A DNA stretch of 64,000 bases from Tolypothrix brevis GSE-NOS-MK-07-07A. GTDB lineage: Bacteria; Cyanobacteriota; Cyanobacteriia; Cyanobacteriales; Nostocaceae. The stretch covers positions 1 through 64,000 of the forward strand of contig JAHHIJ010000019.1 in NCBI GenBank assembly GCA_019358985.1, in the 5' to 3' direction. Made by a program: the position numbers and the translations under genes. This document shows, piece after piece, positions 16,489-26,314 of the stretch (its first letter is position 1; each line of letters opens with the position of its first letter). The notes under the pieces are model-generated. The model saw nothing but the letters and a program-made list of their open reading frames with translations. It did not search any database and had not been told where the DNA came from.

Positions 16489-17652
16489 TTATTTACCCAT
16501 GCCTAATTGTTGAGCTTTTTGGTAAACTTTTCCTTCAGTTAATAAAGAAGGAGCAATTACAATTTCAACTTGTTGCATTTCTTTAATATTTTTAGCTCCT
16601 AAAGTTCCCATACTCGTCTTTAACGCTCCCAAAAGATTATGAGTGCCATCATCTAGAGCCGCAGGTCCGGTGATAATTTGTTCTAGAGTGCCGGTAGTGC
16701 CGACGCTAATACGCGTACCACGGGGCAATATAGGGCTAGGAGTCGCCATCCCCCAATGATAACCTCGTCCTGGGGCTTCGGCGCATCTAGCAAAGGGAGA
16801 GCCAATCATCACGCCATCGGCACCGCAGGCGATGCATTTACAGATGTCTCCGCCTGTGATTAAACCGCCATCAGCAATCACGGGGACATAATTACCAGTT
16901 TCTTGATAATAATCGTTTCTAGCGGCTGCACAGTCTGCGATCGCACTCGCTTGAGGCACGCCGACACCCAATACTCCACGAGAGGTACAAGCCGCACCAG
17001 GACCAATTCCCACCATCACAGCAGCAGCACCAGCTTTCATCAAATTTAAGGTGACTTCGTAAGTTACACAATTCCCCAGGATCACAGGGATGGGCATCGA
17101 ACGACAAAATTCTGCCAAATCAAGTGGAACTATAGACTCTGGTGACAAGTGTGCTGTGGAAACTACGGTTGCTTGGACAAAAAATAAATCTGCCCCTGCT
17201 TGCGCGATCGCCGCACCATATTTACTCGCAGCTGCTGGAGTAGCACTTACTGCTGCAATACCACCTTGTTGTTTAATTTCCTGAATACGTTGTTCAATTA
17301 ATTCCTGCTTTATTGGTTCGGCATATAGTTGTTGCATTAAAGAAACAAATTCATCTTTGCCAACAGAAGCAATTTTATCTAAAATCGGCTCTGGGTCAGC
17401 ATAACGAGTTTGGATGCCCTCTAAATTGAGAACGCCCAATGCTCCTAACTGCGACAAACGTACAGCCATGTGGACATCTATCACACTATCCATCGCACTA
17501 GCAATAATCGGAATTTCTCGCTCTATATTGCCAATACGCCATTTAGTATCTGCCAAGCTCGGATCGAGTGTCCTCCCGGAGGGGACTAAAGCAATTTCAT
17601 CAATTCCGTAAGCTCTGCGAGCTGTTTTACCCCGACCAATTTGAATGTCCAC
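16489..17652 (-). CDS. guaB3: GuaB3-family IMP dehydrogenase-related protein
   Basis: A 387-residue TIM-barrel protein of the IMPDH/GMPR superfamily without CBS domains, matching the GuaB3 group. The catalytic loop is [15 protein letters not shown] with the nucleophile Cys, the phosphate-binding segment is [10 protein letters not shown], and the flap-like segment is [14 protein letters not shown]. Members convert IMP to XMP or a related step of guanine nucleotide synthesis. It starts at 17652 ([16 protein letters not shown]), the usual N-terminus, and lies upstream of yfr1 and trxA on the same strand. Confidence 0.92.
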   Translation of the reverse strand: MDIQIGRGKTARRAYGIDEIALVPSGRTLDPSLADTKWRIGNIEREIPIIASAMDSVIDVHMAVRLSQLGALGVLNLEGIQTRYADPEPILDKIASVGKDEFVSLMQQLYAEPIKQELIEQRIQEIKQQGGIAAVSATPAAASKYGAAIAQAGADLFFVQATVVSTAHLSPESIVPLDLAEFCRSMPIPVILGNCVTYEVTLNLMKAGAAAVMVGIGPGAACTSRGVLGVGVPQASAIADCAAARNDYYQETGNYVPVIADGGLITGGDICKCIACGADGVMIGSPFARCAEAPGRGYHWGMATPSPILPRGTRISVGTTGTLEQIITGPAALDDGTHNLLGALKTSMGTLGAKNIKEMQQVEIVIAPSLLTEGKVYQKAQQLGMGK

Positions 17653-17989
17653 GCTTTTAACATTGCGAAATCTGTTTAAGCTAGGGTATCAAATTGTGGG
17701 GGAACTTGCAGGGTTTTTGGTGAAAGTAACCCGCAAGTTGCCAAGGATAGCAAGAGGGGAGGGGAGAAGAAAAAATACCTAACGCCCTCAGGCTAGAAGC
17801 CTGGGGCTATACAAACAAAGCCTGCCTACGCAGGCTAATGATATGCATGTTCATATCGAATTGGTATTAATTCAAATGTTTATTGGCGATCGCTTATCCG
17901 AAATTGAGATTGGGCTTCAAAACAGTCGCTAGGATAATTACTATAAAATTTCAAGTTAGGATGAAATAAGCGAGAGAGATTTTGTTGTC
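17653..17989. other. Intergenic region with a dispersed hairpin repeat
   Basis: Around 17781-17870 lies CCCTCAGGCTAGAAGCCTGG, then GCCTGCCTACGCAGGCT and GATATGCATGTTCATATCG, a fuller copy of the repeat at 11980 and 2482. Sequence before the DUF433 gene is AT-rich and may hold its promoter. Confidence 0.5.
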
Positions 17990-18307
17990 ATGAATAAGAG
18001 GACTCAACTACTCGAAGTAATTGCAGCTTTACCAGAGGAACTAGTTGACCAAGCATTAAATTACGTGCAAATGTTGCAAAATCCGATTCAGATTACACCA
18101 AGAGTTTGCGGGGGACAAGCGCGAATTAGAAATACACGAATTCCCGTATGGACTTTGGTAGCATATCGTCAACAAGGTGCCCCGGATGAAGAATTATTGG
18201 CAAATTATCCTGGATTGACTGCGGAAGATTTAAGTGCAGCTTGGCATTACTACGAACAAAATCCTGAACAAATCGATCGAGAAGTTGCCCAAGATGATTT
18301 AGTTTAA
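17990..18307 (+). CDS. DUF433-family antitoxin
   Basis: A 105-residue protein. An N-terminal helical stretch precedes a DUF433 winged-helix-like domain (VCGGQARIRNTRIPVWTLVAYRQQG...LTAEDLSAAWHYY). In this family the DNA-binding antitoxin neutralises a PIN-like toxin encoded immediately downstream. The stop codon shares a base with the ATG of the next gene, indicating translational coupling. The module seems intact, unlike most other toxin-antitoxin genes in this window. Confidence 0.85.
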   Translation: MNKRTQLLEVIAALPEELVDQALNYVQMLQNPIQITPRVCGGQARIRNTRIPVWTLVAYRQQGAPDEELLANYPGLTAEDLSAAWHYYEQNPEQIDREVAQDDLV

Positions 18308-18699
18308 TGGCATTACAATTTTACTCCAATGAAAATTTTCCCATCGCAATGGTAAACTTACTCAGATCGGAGGGACACGATGTATTAACTTCCTACGAAG
18401 CAGGTCAAGCAAATCAAGGGATTCCTGACGATGTTGTTTTGCAGTATGCCACAGCGACAGGTCGCATTTTGATTACGGAAAATCGCCAAGATTTTATCGA
18501 TCTACATCGCACTGCACCAAATCATGCTGGCATGATTATTTTTAAACACGATCGTGATTATGCTGGGAAAGTCAAGGCAATAATTGATTTTTTGGATGAG
18601 GATAGTCGAACCTTAGAGAATCGTTTGTTGCGGGTTATGAAGCAAAATATCAAAGCAGTCGGACAGATTTTTTTCGTACAGGAGTATGGTAAAAGTTGA
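18307..18699 (+). CDS. DUF5615 PIN-like toxin
   Basis: A 130-residue PIN-like protein (YSNENFPIAMVNLLRSEGHDV, then GRILITENRQDF and KHDRDYAGK). Acidic residues at E/D positions of the fold suggest a metal-dependent ribonuclease site, as for other PIN toxins. It is the partner of the upstream DUF433 antitoxin and overlaps it by one base. No frame disruption is seen. Confidence 0.85.
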   Translation: MALQFYSNENFPIAMVNLLRSEGHDVLTSYEAGQANQGIPDDVVLQYATATGRILITENRQDFIDLHRTAPNHAGMIIFKHDRDYAGKVKAIIDFLDEDSRTLENRLLRVMKQNIKAVGQIFFVQEYGKS

Positions 18700-18829
18700 T
18701 TGCGATCGCTGTTGAATATTGCAGAATTAAACAGCGATCGCCTACAACTTTCATCTCATAAACCCTAACTAATTATTTCTTGTGCCTTCAGCATATAGCG
18801 TTTCCTAATAAGCGTAAGGTACAGTTTAA

Positions 18830-18895
18830 CCTCACCCCGATAAAGCTGTGCTTTATCTCCCCTCTCCTTACCAAGGAGAGGGGTTGGGGGTGAGG
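18830..18895. repeat. Dispersed hairpin repeat CCTCACCCC...GGGGTGAGG
   Basis: Outer arms CCTCACCCC / GGGGGTGAGG and inner arms CCCCTCTCCTTA / AAGGAGAGGGG enclose AAAGCTGTGCTTT. A near-identical copy occurs at 47962-48027. It lies between converging genes. Confidence 0.8.
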
Positions 18896-18943
18896 TTTCT
18901 AGCAGTGTAGAGACGCTGCATTAACTATGTATTGCTGCCTTTT

Positions 18944-21900
18944 TCATGGCACAATACAGTTAACCTGATTAGAACCCACACCTTCAGAACTTGCATTAGA
19001 AGCAATCAGCGTAACTTCCCCTGTTTTGTCATTAAACACCCAGCCAGTAGCAGGTATAATCGCCACACCCTCAGCAGTTTTGAGAACTGATGGCGTAATA
19101 CGAGAATTAGTTGAAACAGGTAACGCCGTCAACCGAGTATCTGACCACACCACATCACTACTGAGGAAGTCATCAGGGCTGAGAGGTAAACCACCGCGTC
19201 CAGTAACAGTAAATTCGCTACCCCCTTTACCAAAAGCGGAACAGCTTTGAGCCACTAACCCTGGCGTATTAACTACATTTGTTGGTAAATTAATAAACCC
19301 ACGATTGGGGTCAATATCGAGTGTATTTATATCGACAACCCCATTAATTCCCCCACCTGTGGAAGATGCTGTAATATCACTTTGGGGAGTGGGTTGTTGC
19401 CGTGGCTGGATGCCAAAAATACCTTGAGCGTTGATTGTCACAGTGCCTCCATTACCTGAGAAAGCGTTAGCAGTAATATCGCTATTCTCTTGTGGCACAG
19501 CAACAATAAAGCCTGCATCAATTTTAATATTGCCCCCATTACCACCAGCTAGTGCCGTGCCTGCGGTGGTAGAGATTTGACCGCCACGACGCAGAAGGAG
19601 TAAATTACTTTGTAAGTTGATGTCGCCACCATTACCCGATGCAGATTCGGCGTTGAGTCTGCCACCGTTGTCTAGGGTAACTCTAGGTGAGGTGACGATA
19701 ATATCTCCAGCAGTACCCATCGGACTTTGGGAGTCAACGAACAAGCCACTGGTAAAGTTTGAACTGCTACCAGAAATGGTGAACAAATCAGCCGCATTCA
19801 CTTTAATTGTACCCGCATTACCTTGTCCAGAAGTTGAGGCAGTAAGTACAGCGCCATCGCGTAACGAGAATGAACCAGAGTTAATAGTAATATTACCACC
19901 ATTGCCAACTGTACCCGTATTCACCCGGCTGCGAATTCCACTGGGGAAACCGTTTCTCTCCCCAGCAATATCAACAGCCCCATTCACTTTTACATTGACA
20001 TTCCCCGCATCCCCCCGTCCCCCTGGCTGGGTAGCAGATGCTTCACGGGTAATAGTTAGCAATTGAGCGCCATCAATTAGTGATAGTGTTGCAGCATTAA
20101 TGTCGATATTGCCTCCCTTACCCACACCCCCAGCTTCCACCGTGCTGAGTATGCTACCACCTACAAGGTCAACAGAATCGAGTGCATTCACTATAACATT
20201 CCCCGCATTCCCTTGTCCAAATGTTGCGGCAGTAAGTACAGCGCCATTTTGTAACGAGAAAGAACCAGAATCGATAGTAATATTACCCCCATTGCCAACT
20301 GTCCCCGTTTCTACACTGCTGCGAATCCCACTGGGGAATGTGCCTCTCCTCCCAGCAATATTAACAGCCCCAGTCACTTTCACATTGACATTCCCCGCAT
20401 CCCCCCGTCCCCCTGGCTGGGTAGCAGATGCTTCACGGGTAATAGTTACCAGTTGAGCGCCATCAATTAGTGATAGTGTTGCAGCATTGATGTCGATATT
20501 GCCACCCTTACCCACACCTCCTGCTTGCACCGTACTGAGTATGCTACCACCTACAAGAGAAACAGAATCGAGTGCACGCACTGTCACATTCCCCGCATTC
20601 CCTTGTCCAGATGTTGAGGCAGTAAGTTGAGCACCATCGCGTAACGAGAATGAACCAGAGTCAATGGTAATATTACCACTATTGCCAACTGTACCCGTTT
20701 CCACCTGACTGAAAATCGCACTTCTAAAACCGTTTTTCTCTCCAGCAATATCAACAGCCCCAGTCACTTTCACATTGACATTCCCCGCATCCCCCCGTCC
20801 TGCTGGCTGGATATCAGATGCACGAAAAGTAGAGGTTTGCAGTTGAGTATTATCACTAATTGATAGTGTTGCAGCATTAATGTCGATATTGCCACCCTTA
20901 CCCACACCCCCTGCTTCCACCGTGCTGAGGATGTTAGCATTTGCAAGAGAAACAGAATCGAGTGCACTCACTGTCACATTCCCCCCATTGCCTTGTCCAG
21001 ATGTTGAGGCAGCAAGTACAGCGCCATCGCGTAACGAGAATGAACCAGAGTCAATAGTAATATTACCACTATTGCCAACTGTACCCGTTTGCACCTGACT
21101 CAAAATCGCACTGGGGAATGTGCCTCTCCTCCCAGCAATATCAACAGCCCCAGTCACTTTCACATTGACATTCCCCGCATCCCCCCGTCCTGCTGGCTGG
21201 GTATCAGATGCACTAAGAGTAGAGGTTTGCAGTTGAGCGCGATCAATTAGTGATAGTGTTGCAGCATTAATGTCGATATTGCCTCCCTTACCCACACCCC
21301 CAGCTTCCACCGTGCTGAGTATGCTACCACCTACAAGGTCAACAGAATCGAGTGCCCGCACTCTCACATTCCCCGAATTCCCTTGTCCAGAAGTTGAGGT
21401 AGCAAGTACAGCACCATCTCGTAACGAGAACGAACCAGAATCGATAGTAATATTACCCCCATTGCCAACTGTCCCCGTTTCCACACTGCTGCGAATCCCA
21501 CTGAGGAAACCGCCTCTCCTCCCAGCAATATCAACAGCCCCAGTCACTTTCACATTGACATTCCCCGCATCCCCCCGTCCTGTTGGCTGGGTATCAGATG
21601 CACTACGAGTAGAGGTTATCAGTTGAGCACTATCAATTAGTGATAATGTTGCAGCATTGATGTCGATATTGCCTCCCTTACCCACACCCCCATCCACCGT
21701 GCTGAAGATGTTAGCATTTGCAAGAGAAACAGAATCGAGTGCACTCACTGTCACATTCCCCCCATCGCCTTGTCCAAATGTTGAGGCAGAAAGTACAGCG
21801 CCATCGCGTAACGAGAATGAGCCTGAGGTAATGCTAATGTTGCCAGAATTACCAGTACCATTACTACTTACATTGTTTTGAACCCGACTGTTCTGCCCCT

Positions 21901-22843
21901 GAATACTGATTGCGCCTGTAGCATTAAGCGTTACATCTCCAGCTTGACTATCAACAGTACCCAATCCTGAGCTTATCCCCGCTACCAACCGACTCCCTGA
22001 GAGAATGTCTATATTTCTGGCGTTAATGGCAATACTACCTCCATTCCCAGCAAGAGTATCTAAAGTAGCTCCATTAGTGAGGGATACATCACCCCGCGCT
22101 AAATTCTCTGGAAAGTTTAAACTGAGAATATTCCCGTTGGTATTCAGCCCGACAGTTCCCGGTTCTGCCACTGCTCCTAGTTCAATTCTTCCACCCTCTG
22201 TAAAATCGACAAACAAGTTGCTGCCGTCTAAGTTGACATTTCCTCCCAGCAAAAGCAAGCTTTGCCCTTGAGAGACTCTCAAAGTACTACGGTTAACGTC
22301 TATGGGTGGGGGTGTTCTCAAAGTTGATAAAAACCCACTTGGATCGCCGACAATTGTTAACAAACTACTCGCACCACCGGGATTTGTCGCACTAAATTGG
22401 CTACCATTTGACCACACAAGTGCATTCGCTGTACTCGCCACAAACGAACCACCTACATTTAAGCTGGCATTGGGACCAAAGACAATTCCACTGGGATTAA
22501 TCAAAAATAGGTTGACGTTAGTACTGTTGGTAAAAATTAAACCATCAATCAACGAACGAGAGCCACCTGTGACACGCGACAATATATTTCTGATATCCGC
22601 AGCACTCCCAAAGTTTGCTCTCTCCCCCATATTCAGGTTAAAAATACCAAAGCTCTGAAATAAATTGCTACCGACTGTTTGACCGACTGACTGGGGAATT
22701 GTGTATACCGGACCAGTTAAAGTTTGTGCCGGACTCAGCGTGCCATCTATGGTGATACTCTGTGCTAATACGCTAGTTGGAGCGATCGCTCCACCAAGAG
22801 CTAAAATTACTGCTAGTCCTAAATGTTGCCAACTTTTAGTCAT
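18944..22843 (-). CDS. Filamentous-haemagglutinin-type (two-partner secretion) adhesin with 130-residue repeats
   Basis: A secreted protein of 1,299 residues. A cleavable signal (LAVILALGGAIAPTSVLAQ) is followed by the TPS domain with the typical NVNLFLINPSGIVFGPNA segment needed for export through a TpsB/FhaC pore. The middle is a beta-helix passenger made of about six 130-residue repeats (GNGGNITIDSGSFSLRDGA, GKGGNIDINAATLSLID, GDAGNVNVKVTGAVDIAG). At the DNA level the repeats have a 390-bp period from about 19.85 to 21.9 kb. The ATG at 22843 was chosen for its GGGAGGCAG Shine-Dalgarno and immediate signal peptide; an upstream in-frame start at 22945 adds 34 implausible residues. No TpsB gene lies in the window. 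Expected to be released or displayed on the cell surface. Confidence 0.9.
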   Translation of the reverse strand: MTKSWQHLGLAVILALGGAIAPTSVLAQSITIDGTLSPAQTLTGPVYTIPQSVGQTVGSNLFQSFGIFNLNMGERANFGSAADIRNILSRVTGGSRSLIDGLIFTNSTNVNLFLINPSGIVFGPNASLNVGGSFVASTANALVWSNGSQFSATNPGGASSLLTIVGDPSGFLSTLRTPPPIDVNRSTLRVSQGQSLLLLGGNVNLDGSNLFVDFTEGGRIELGAVAEPGTVGLNTNGNILSLNFPENLARGDVSLTNGATLDTLAGNGGSIAINARNIDILSGSRLVAGISSGLGTVDSQAGDVTLNATGAISIQGQNSRVQNNVSSNGTGNSGNISITSGSFSLRDGAVLSASTFGQGDGGNVTVSALDSVSLANANIFSTVDGGVGKGGNIDINAATLSLIDSAQLITSTRSASDTQPTGRGDAGNVNVKVTGAVDIAGRRGGFLSGIRSSVETGTVGNGGNITIDSGSFSLRDGAVLATSTSGQGNSGNVRVRALDSVDLVGGSILSTVEAGGVGKGGNIDINAATLSLIDRAQLQTSTLSASDTQPAGRGDAGNVNVKVTGAVDIAGRRGTFPSAILSQVQTGTVGNSGNITIDSGSFSLRDGAVLAASTSGQGNGGNVTVSALDSVSLANANILSTVEAGGVGKGGNIDINAATLSISDNTQLQTSTFRASDIQPAGRGDAGNVNVKVTGAVDIAGEKNGFRSAIFSQVETGTVGNSGNITIDSGSFSLRDGAQLTASTSGQGNAGNVTVRALDSVSLVGGSILSTVQAGGVGKGGNIDINAATLSLIDGAQLVTITREASATQPGGRGDAGNVNVKVTGAVNIAGRRGTFPSGIRSSVETGTVGNGGNITIDSGSFSLQNGAVLTAATFGQGNAGNVIVNALDSVDLVGGSILSTVEAGGVGKGGNIDINAATLSLIDGAQLLTITREASATQPGGRGDAGNVNVKVNGAVDIAGERNGFPSGIRSRVNTGTVGNGGNITINSGSFSLRDGAVLTASTSGQGNAGTIKVNAADLFTISGSSSNFTSGLFVDSQSPMGTAGDIIVTSPRVTLDNGGRLNAESASGNGGDINLQSNLLLLRRGGQISTTAGTALAGGNGGNIKIDAGFIVAVPQENSDITANAFSGNGGTVTINAQGIFGIQPRQQPTPQSDITASSTGGGINGVVDINTLDIDPNRGFINLPTNVVNTPGLVAQSCSAFGKGGSEFTVTGRGGLPLSPDDFLSSDVVWSDTRLTALPVSTNSRITPSVLKTAEGVAIIPATGWVFNDKTGEVTLIASNASSEGVGSNQVNCIVP

Positions 22844-22944
22844 TTCGGTATCTGCCTCCCTAATGCCTTTAAGTAGTTTACCAGCCATCGAATGCCCATA
22901 CGTGTTGCAAGTGCAAGTATTCAATTTGATTTCTTCAAGCCGCA

Positions 22945-23272
22945 CACTCGTGACTTCCAGTCATGAGTTAGGCGCTCCATATTTCTATGTTATTTTGTTT
23001 CAACAGACGCGTGAAAATACAGAAGCGCAAGTCAAAAAGTACATAGAAAACCAAAATGCAGAAAGCGTTTAAAGTTACACTCATTCCTAATCACCGAAAA
23101 ATTGGGTTTAAAGCCCCGTCCTTGTAGGACGGCTTTCTGATAAAATAGTGTGAACAGGCAGGGCATTGTCTGTTGGGCGAGATAGTGTAAGACGGGCTAG
23201 GGACTGCAACTGTTGTTTGAACCCAGAATCCCCGCACTTTTAGGGCGGGGAGTATGTCAAGATAGTTTCAGA
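22945..23272 (+). mobile_element. IS200/IS605 remnant: tnpA tail, tnpB start and right end fused by deletion
   Basis: A frame ending at TAA 23070-23072 reads FQQTRENTEAQVKKYIENQ, the C-terminus of a Y1 transposase TnpA. Overlapping it by 17 bases, ATG 23056 opens MQKAFKVTLIPNH, a TnpB N-terminus, which then runs into the right-end module (GGGTTTAAAGCCCCGTCC hairpin at 23110-23136) and stops. The element ends with the hairpin CCCCGC.../GCGGGG and AGTATGTCA, the typical cyanobacterial IS605 right end, just before mutS2. An internal deletion removed nearly all of tnpB but kept the omega-RNA-like 3' region. Confidence 0.75.
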
Positions 23273-23287
23273 TTAAATGTTGAAGCC

Positions 23288-25813
23288 TTGATCCAGTCTG
23301 AAACTTTAGAATTACTAGAATGGCATCGGCTCTGCCAGCATATGAGCACATTTGCGGCAACTAAACTAGGAGCGCGAGCCTCACGTCATCTGCCGATTCC
23401 TGAGTCGAGAGCGGAAAGCGAGTACTTGGTTAAGCAAACCAAGGAAATATACGAATTAGAAATTCGTCTCACCACGGGACTGTCTTTTGAGGGAATTCAA
23501 GATATTGGTGATTCTCTTGAACGGGCAGAAATCCAAGCTGTTTTAACTGGTGAGGAACTTTTGGCGATCGCTACTACTCTTGCGGGAACCAGAAATTTGC
23601 GCCGTGTAATTGACAACCAACCTGATTTTCCCATATTGAATCAGCTAATTGCCGATTTACGGACTTATCCAGAACTAGAGCAAGAAATTCACCGTTGTAT
23701 TGACGATCGCGCACAAGTAAGCGATCGCGCTAGCCAAAAACTTAATGATATTCGCAATGATTTGCGGAAATTACGCACCCAAATCACTCAAAAATTGCAA
23801 AATATTTTACAAGTTAAATATGGCGCAGTTCAAGAACAAATAATTACCCAAAGAGGCGATCGCTATGTCATCCCCGTGAAAGCGCCTCAAAAAGACGCAG
23901 TTCCCGGCATTGTCCACGATACCTCTACCAGCGGCGCAACGCTGTATATAGAACCTAATTCCATTGTGCCTTGGGGCAATCAACTACGACAAACAATTAA
24001 AAAAGAACAAGTTGAAGAGGAAGCGATTCGCCGCATTTTAACACAGCAAGTTGCAGCAGTCAAACCAGATTTGGAACGATTGCTCGCAATTGTCACAACT
24101 TTGGATTTAGCAACTGCTAGAGCGCGTTATAGTTTCTGGTTAGGAGCAAATCCCCCCCGATTTATCAAGCGGGAGGAAAATGAAACTATTACCCTACGGC
24201 AGTTGCGTCATCCGCTTTTAGTTTGGCAGCATCAACACGAACAAGGTTTGGCAGTAATTCCCGTGGATTTACTGATTCAACCGCAAATTCGGGTGGTGAC
24301 GATCACAGGACCAAACACCGGCGGGAAAACTGTCAGCTTGAAAACCCTCGGTTTAGCTGCATTGATGGCGAAGGTGGGTTTATTTGTCCCTGCCCGCGAA
24401 CCTGTAGAAATACCTTGGTTTGAGAAAATATTAGCAGATATTGGCGATGAACAATCGCTACAGCAAAGTTTATCCACATTTTCCGGTCACATCCGCCGGA
24501 TAAGTCGGATTTTGGAAGCTTTGGGAAATGGGGAAACTGGGGGAGTGGGGGAGTGGGGGAGTGGGGGAGTGGGGCACGAGGAGGACAAGGGAGACAAGGA
24601 GACAGGGAGACAAGGAGACAAGGAGAATAATCTTCTTTCCCCCTCTCCCCCCCTCTCCCCCTCCCCCCATCTCCCCAGTCCCCAGTCCCTCGTCTTACTA
24701 GACGAAGTTGGTGCGGGAACTGATCCGGCTGAGGGTAGTGCTTTAGCGATCGCTTTGTTGCATTATCTCGCCGATCATGCTCAGTTAACTATGGCGACAA
24801 CTCACTTTGGTGAACTCAAAGCGCTAAAGTACGAGGATGAGCGGTTTGAAAATGCTTCTGTAGAATTTGACGAAAGTACTCTTTCGCCTACGTATCGTTT
24901 GCTTTGGGGAATTCCCGGACGTTCCAATGCTTTGGCGATCGCCCTGCGTCTGGGGTTGAAAGCAGAAGTTGTCGAACAGGCGAAAAGCCAAGTAGGGGAA
25001 GCATCAGACGAAGTAAATCAGGTGATTGCTGGTTTGGAAGCACAACGCCGTCGTCAGGAAACTAAAGCTGCTGAAGCTCAAAGTCTGTTGCAGCAAGCAG
25101 AACGTTTATACAAAGAGGTATTGGATAAATCCGCAAATTTACAGGAGAGAGAGCGCTCTTTGCGGGCTTCGCAAGAAATCGCCGTACAACAAGCGATCGC
25201 TAGCGCTAAAGGTGAAATCGCCTCTATAATTCGTCGCTTGCAGCAAGGTACACCCACAGCTCAAGATGCTCAAGAAGCCACAAATACTTTAAATCGAATT
25301 AATCAAAAGTATCAAGCGATACAGGAAAGTAAAGCAAAAGCTGGATTTATGCCCAAAGTAGGCGATCGCATTCGCATCCCGAAGTTAGGGCAAACAGCGG
25401 AAGTTTTAACTGCACCTGATAATGATGGTGAATTAAGTGTGCGCTTTGGCATCATGAAAATGACGGTGAAGCTGGAAGATGTGGAATCTCTGGATGGGAA
25501 AAAACCGGAAGCGATCGCACAAACACCCAGCAAACCTGCCAAGGTTACACCACCACCCCAATCAGCCCCAGCTATTCGCACATCTCAAAATACAGTAGAT
25601 TTACGTGGTAAACGTGTAGCGGATAGCGAAATAATTTTAGACAAAGCAATTTCTGAAGCAGCAGGTCCAATCTGGATTATTCACGGACACGGCACTGGTA
25701 AGCTGCGGCAAGGTGTTCACGCCTTTTTGCACCAGCACAAGCGAGTTAGCCGTTTTGAAGCCGCAGAACAGGCAGATGGCGGAGCTGGCGTTACAGTTGC
25801 TTACATTGAATAA
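23288..25813 (+). CDS. mutS2: Endonuclease MutS2 with an in-frame low-complexity insert
   Basis: MutS2 suppresses recombination or rescues collided ribosomes in different bacteria. It has an N-terminal MutS core, Walker A in GPNTGGKTVSLKTLG, Walker B in LVLLDEVGAGTDP, a long coiled coil, and a C-terminal Smr nuclease domain (VDLRGKRV and IIHGHGTGKLR). Between Walker A and Walker B, 24523-24692 encodes about 55 extra residues (GGVGEWGSGG, then SPSPPLSPSP) that usual MutS2 proteins lack. TTG at 23288 gives the family N-terminus (MIQSETLELLEWHRL). An upstream TTG at 23213 would translate the IS right end and is rejected. Confidence 0.92.
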   Translation: MIQSETLELLEWHRLCQHMSTFAATKLGARASRHLPIPESRAESEYLVKQTKEIYELEIRLTTGLSFEGIQDIGDSLERAEIQAVLTGEELLAIATTLAGTRNLRRVIDNQPDFPILNQLIADLRTYPELEQEIHRCIDDRAQVSDRASQKLNDIRNDLRKLRTQITQKLQNILQVKYGAVQEQIITQRGDRYVIPVKAPQKDAVPGIVHDTSTSGATLYIEPNSIVPWGNQLRQTIKKEQVEEEAIRRILTQQVAAVKPDLERLLAIVTTLDLATARARYSFWLGANPPRFIKREENETITLRQLRHPLLVWQHQHEQGLAVIPVDLLIQPQIRVVTITGPNTGGKTVSLKTLGLAALMAKVGLFVPAREPVEIPWFEKILADIGDEQSLQQSLSTFSGHIRRISRILEALGNGETGGVGEWGSGGVGHEEDKGDKETGRQGDKENNLLSPSPPLSPSPHLPSPQSLVLLDEVGAGTDPAEGSALAIALLHYLADHAQLTMATTHFGELKALKYEDERFENASVEFDESTLSPTYRLLWGIPGRSNALAIALRLGLKAEVVEQAKSQVGEASDEVNQVIAGLEAQRRRQETKAAEAQSLLQQAERLYKEVLDKSANLQERERSLRASQEIAVQQAIASAKGEIASIIRRLQQGTPTAQDAQEATNTLNRINQKYQAIQESKAKAGFMPKVGDRIRIPKLGQTAEVLTAPDNDGELSVRFGIMKMTVKLEDVESLDGKKPEAIAQTPSKPAKVTPPPQSAPAIRTSQNTVDLRGKRVADSEIILDKAISEAAGPIWIIHGHGTGKLRQGVHAFLHQHKRVSRFEAAEQADGGAGVTVAYIE
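24523..24692. repeat. Purine-then-pyrimidine insert inside mutS2
   Basis: Four GGGGGAGTG units and GGGAGACAAGGAGACA repeats are followed by CTCCCC/CCCAGTCC repeats. The halves are imperfectly complementary, like the insert in lptC at 10679-10815. It is in frame and sits in a surface loop between the two Walker motifs. Confidence 0.8.
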
Positions 25814-25839
25814 TGGGGCATGGGGCATGGGGCATCTGT

Positions 25840-25982
25840 AGGACTTACCCAAAATATCTCTAAAACTCTTATTCCTTCTCCTTCGGAGACGCCAAGGGCG
25901 AACGTGTCCTTCGTGCCTTCTCCTTCGGAGACGCGAAGCGCGAACGCGGTTCGTCCCGTCCGTGAAGGAGTGCGTAAGTCCT
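25840..25982. mobile_element. Family-B MITE, copy 1
   Basis: Terminal inverted repeats AGGACTTAC... and ...TGCGTAAGTCCT enclose CCTTCTCCTTCGGAGACG motifs repeated twice. No coding capacity. Confidence 0.65.
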
Positions 25983-25984
25983 AA

Positions 25985-26073
25985 TCTAGTAGAAATTAAT
26001 GATGCGTTACCTGAAACCCTTGATTAGACGTAGCAGTGCTACGTCTCTACATTCATTTTCACGACGTTTGTCT
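25985..26073 (-). mobile_element. Family-A MITE, reverse orientation
   Basis: On the minus strand it reads TTAGACAAACG...GTAGAGACG-TAGCACTGCTA-CGTCTAATC and then the GTAACGCATCATTAATTT box. It directly abuts the family-B element to its left. Confidence 0.6.
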
Positions 26074-26314
26074 AATGGGCAATGGAAATAAAAAGAAGGT
26101 AGACATATTCCACTTGTGCCATACCCCCTTCCCATTGCCCAATTCCCAATGCCCACCTGCTGACTTATACTATGTACTTAAGTATCAGTTAAGGCAAAGA
26201 CCAAATCGTGATTGGGGGCATTACTAAAGTAGATGCAAATCCCTAATATTTATACTTTGTTAAGAGAGACTTTCGTCATAAAGTAAGACAAAGACACCTG
26301 CTGTTGACCTAACT

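Noticed and set aside
19617-22271. Several long plus-strand frames opposite the adhesin gene
   Set aside because: They repeat with the 390-bp period of the adhesin and show the composition expected of an antisense frame.
22701-23072. A 123-codon plus-strand gene
   Set aside because: Most of it is antisense to the adhesin signal region; only its end is a TnpA remnant, which is reported as such.
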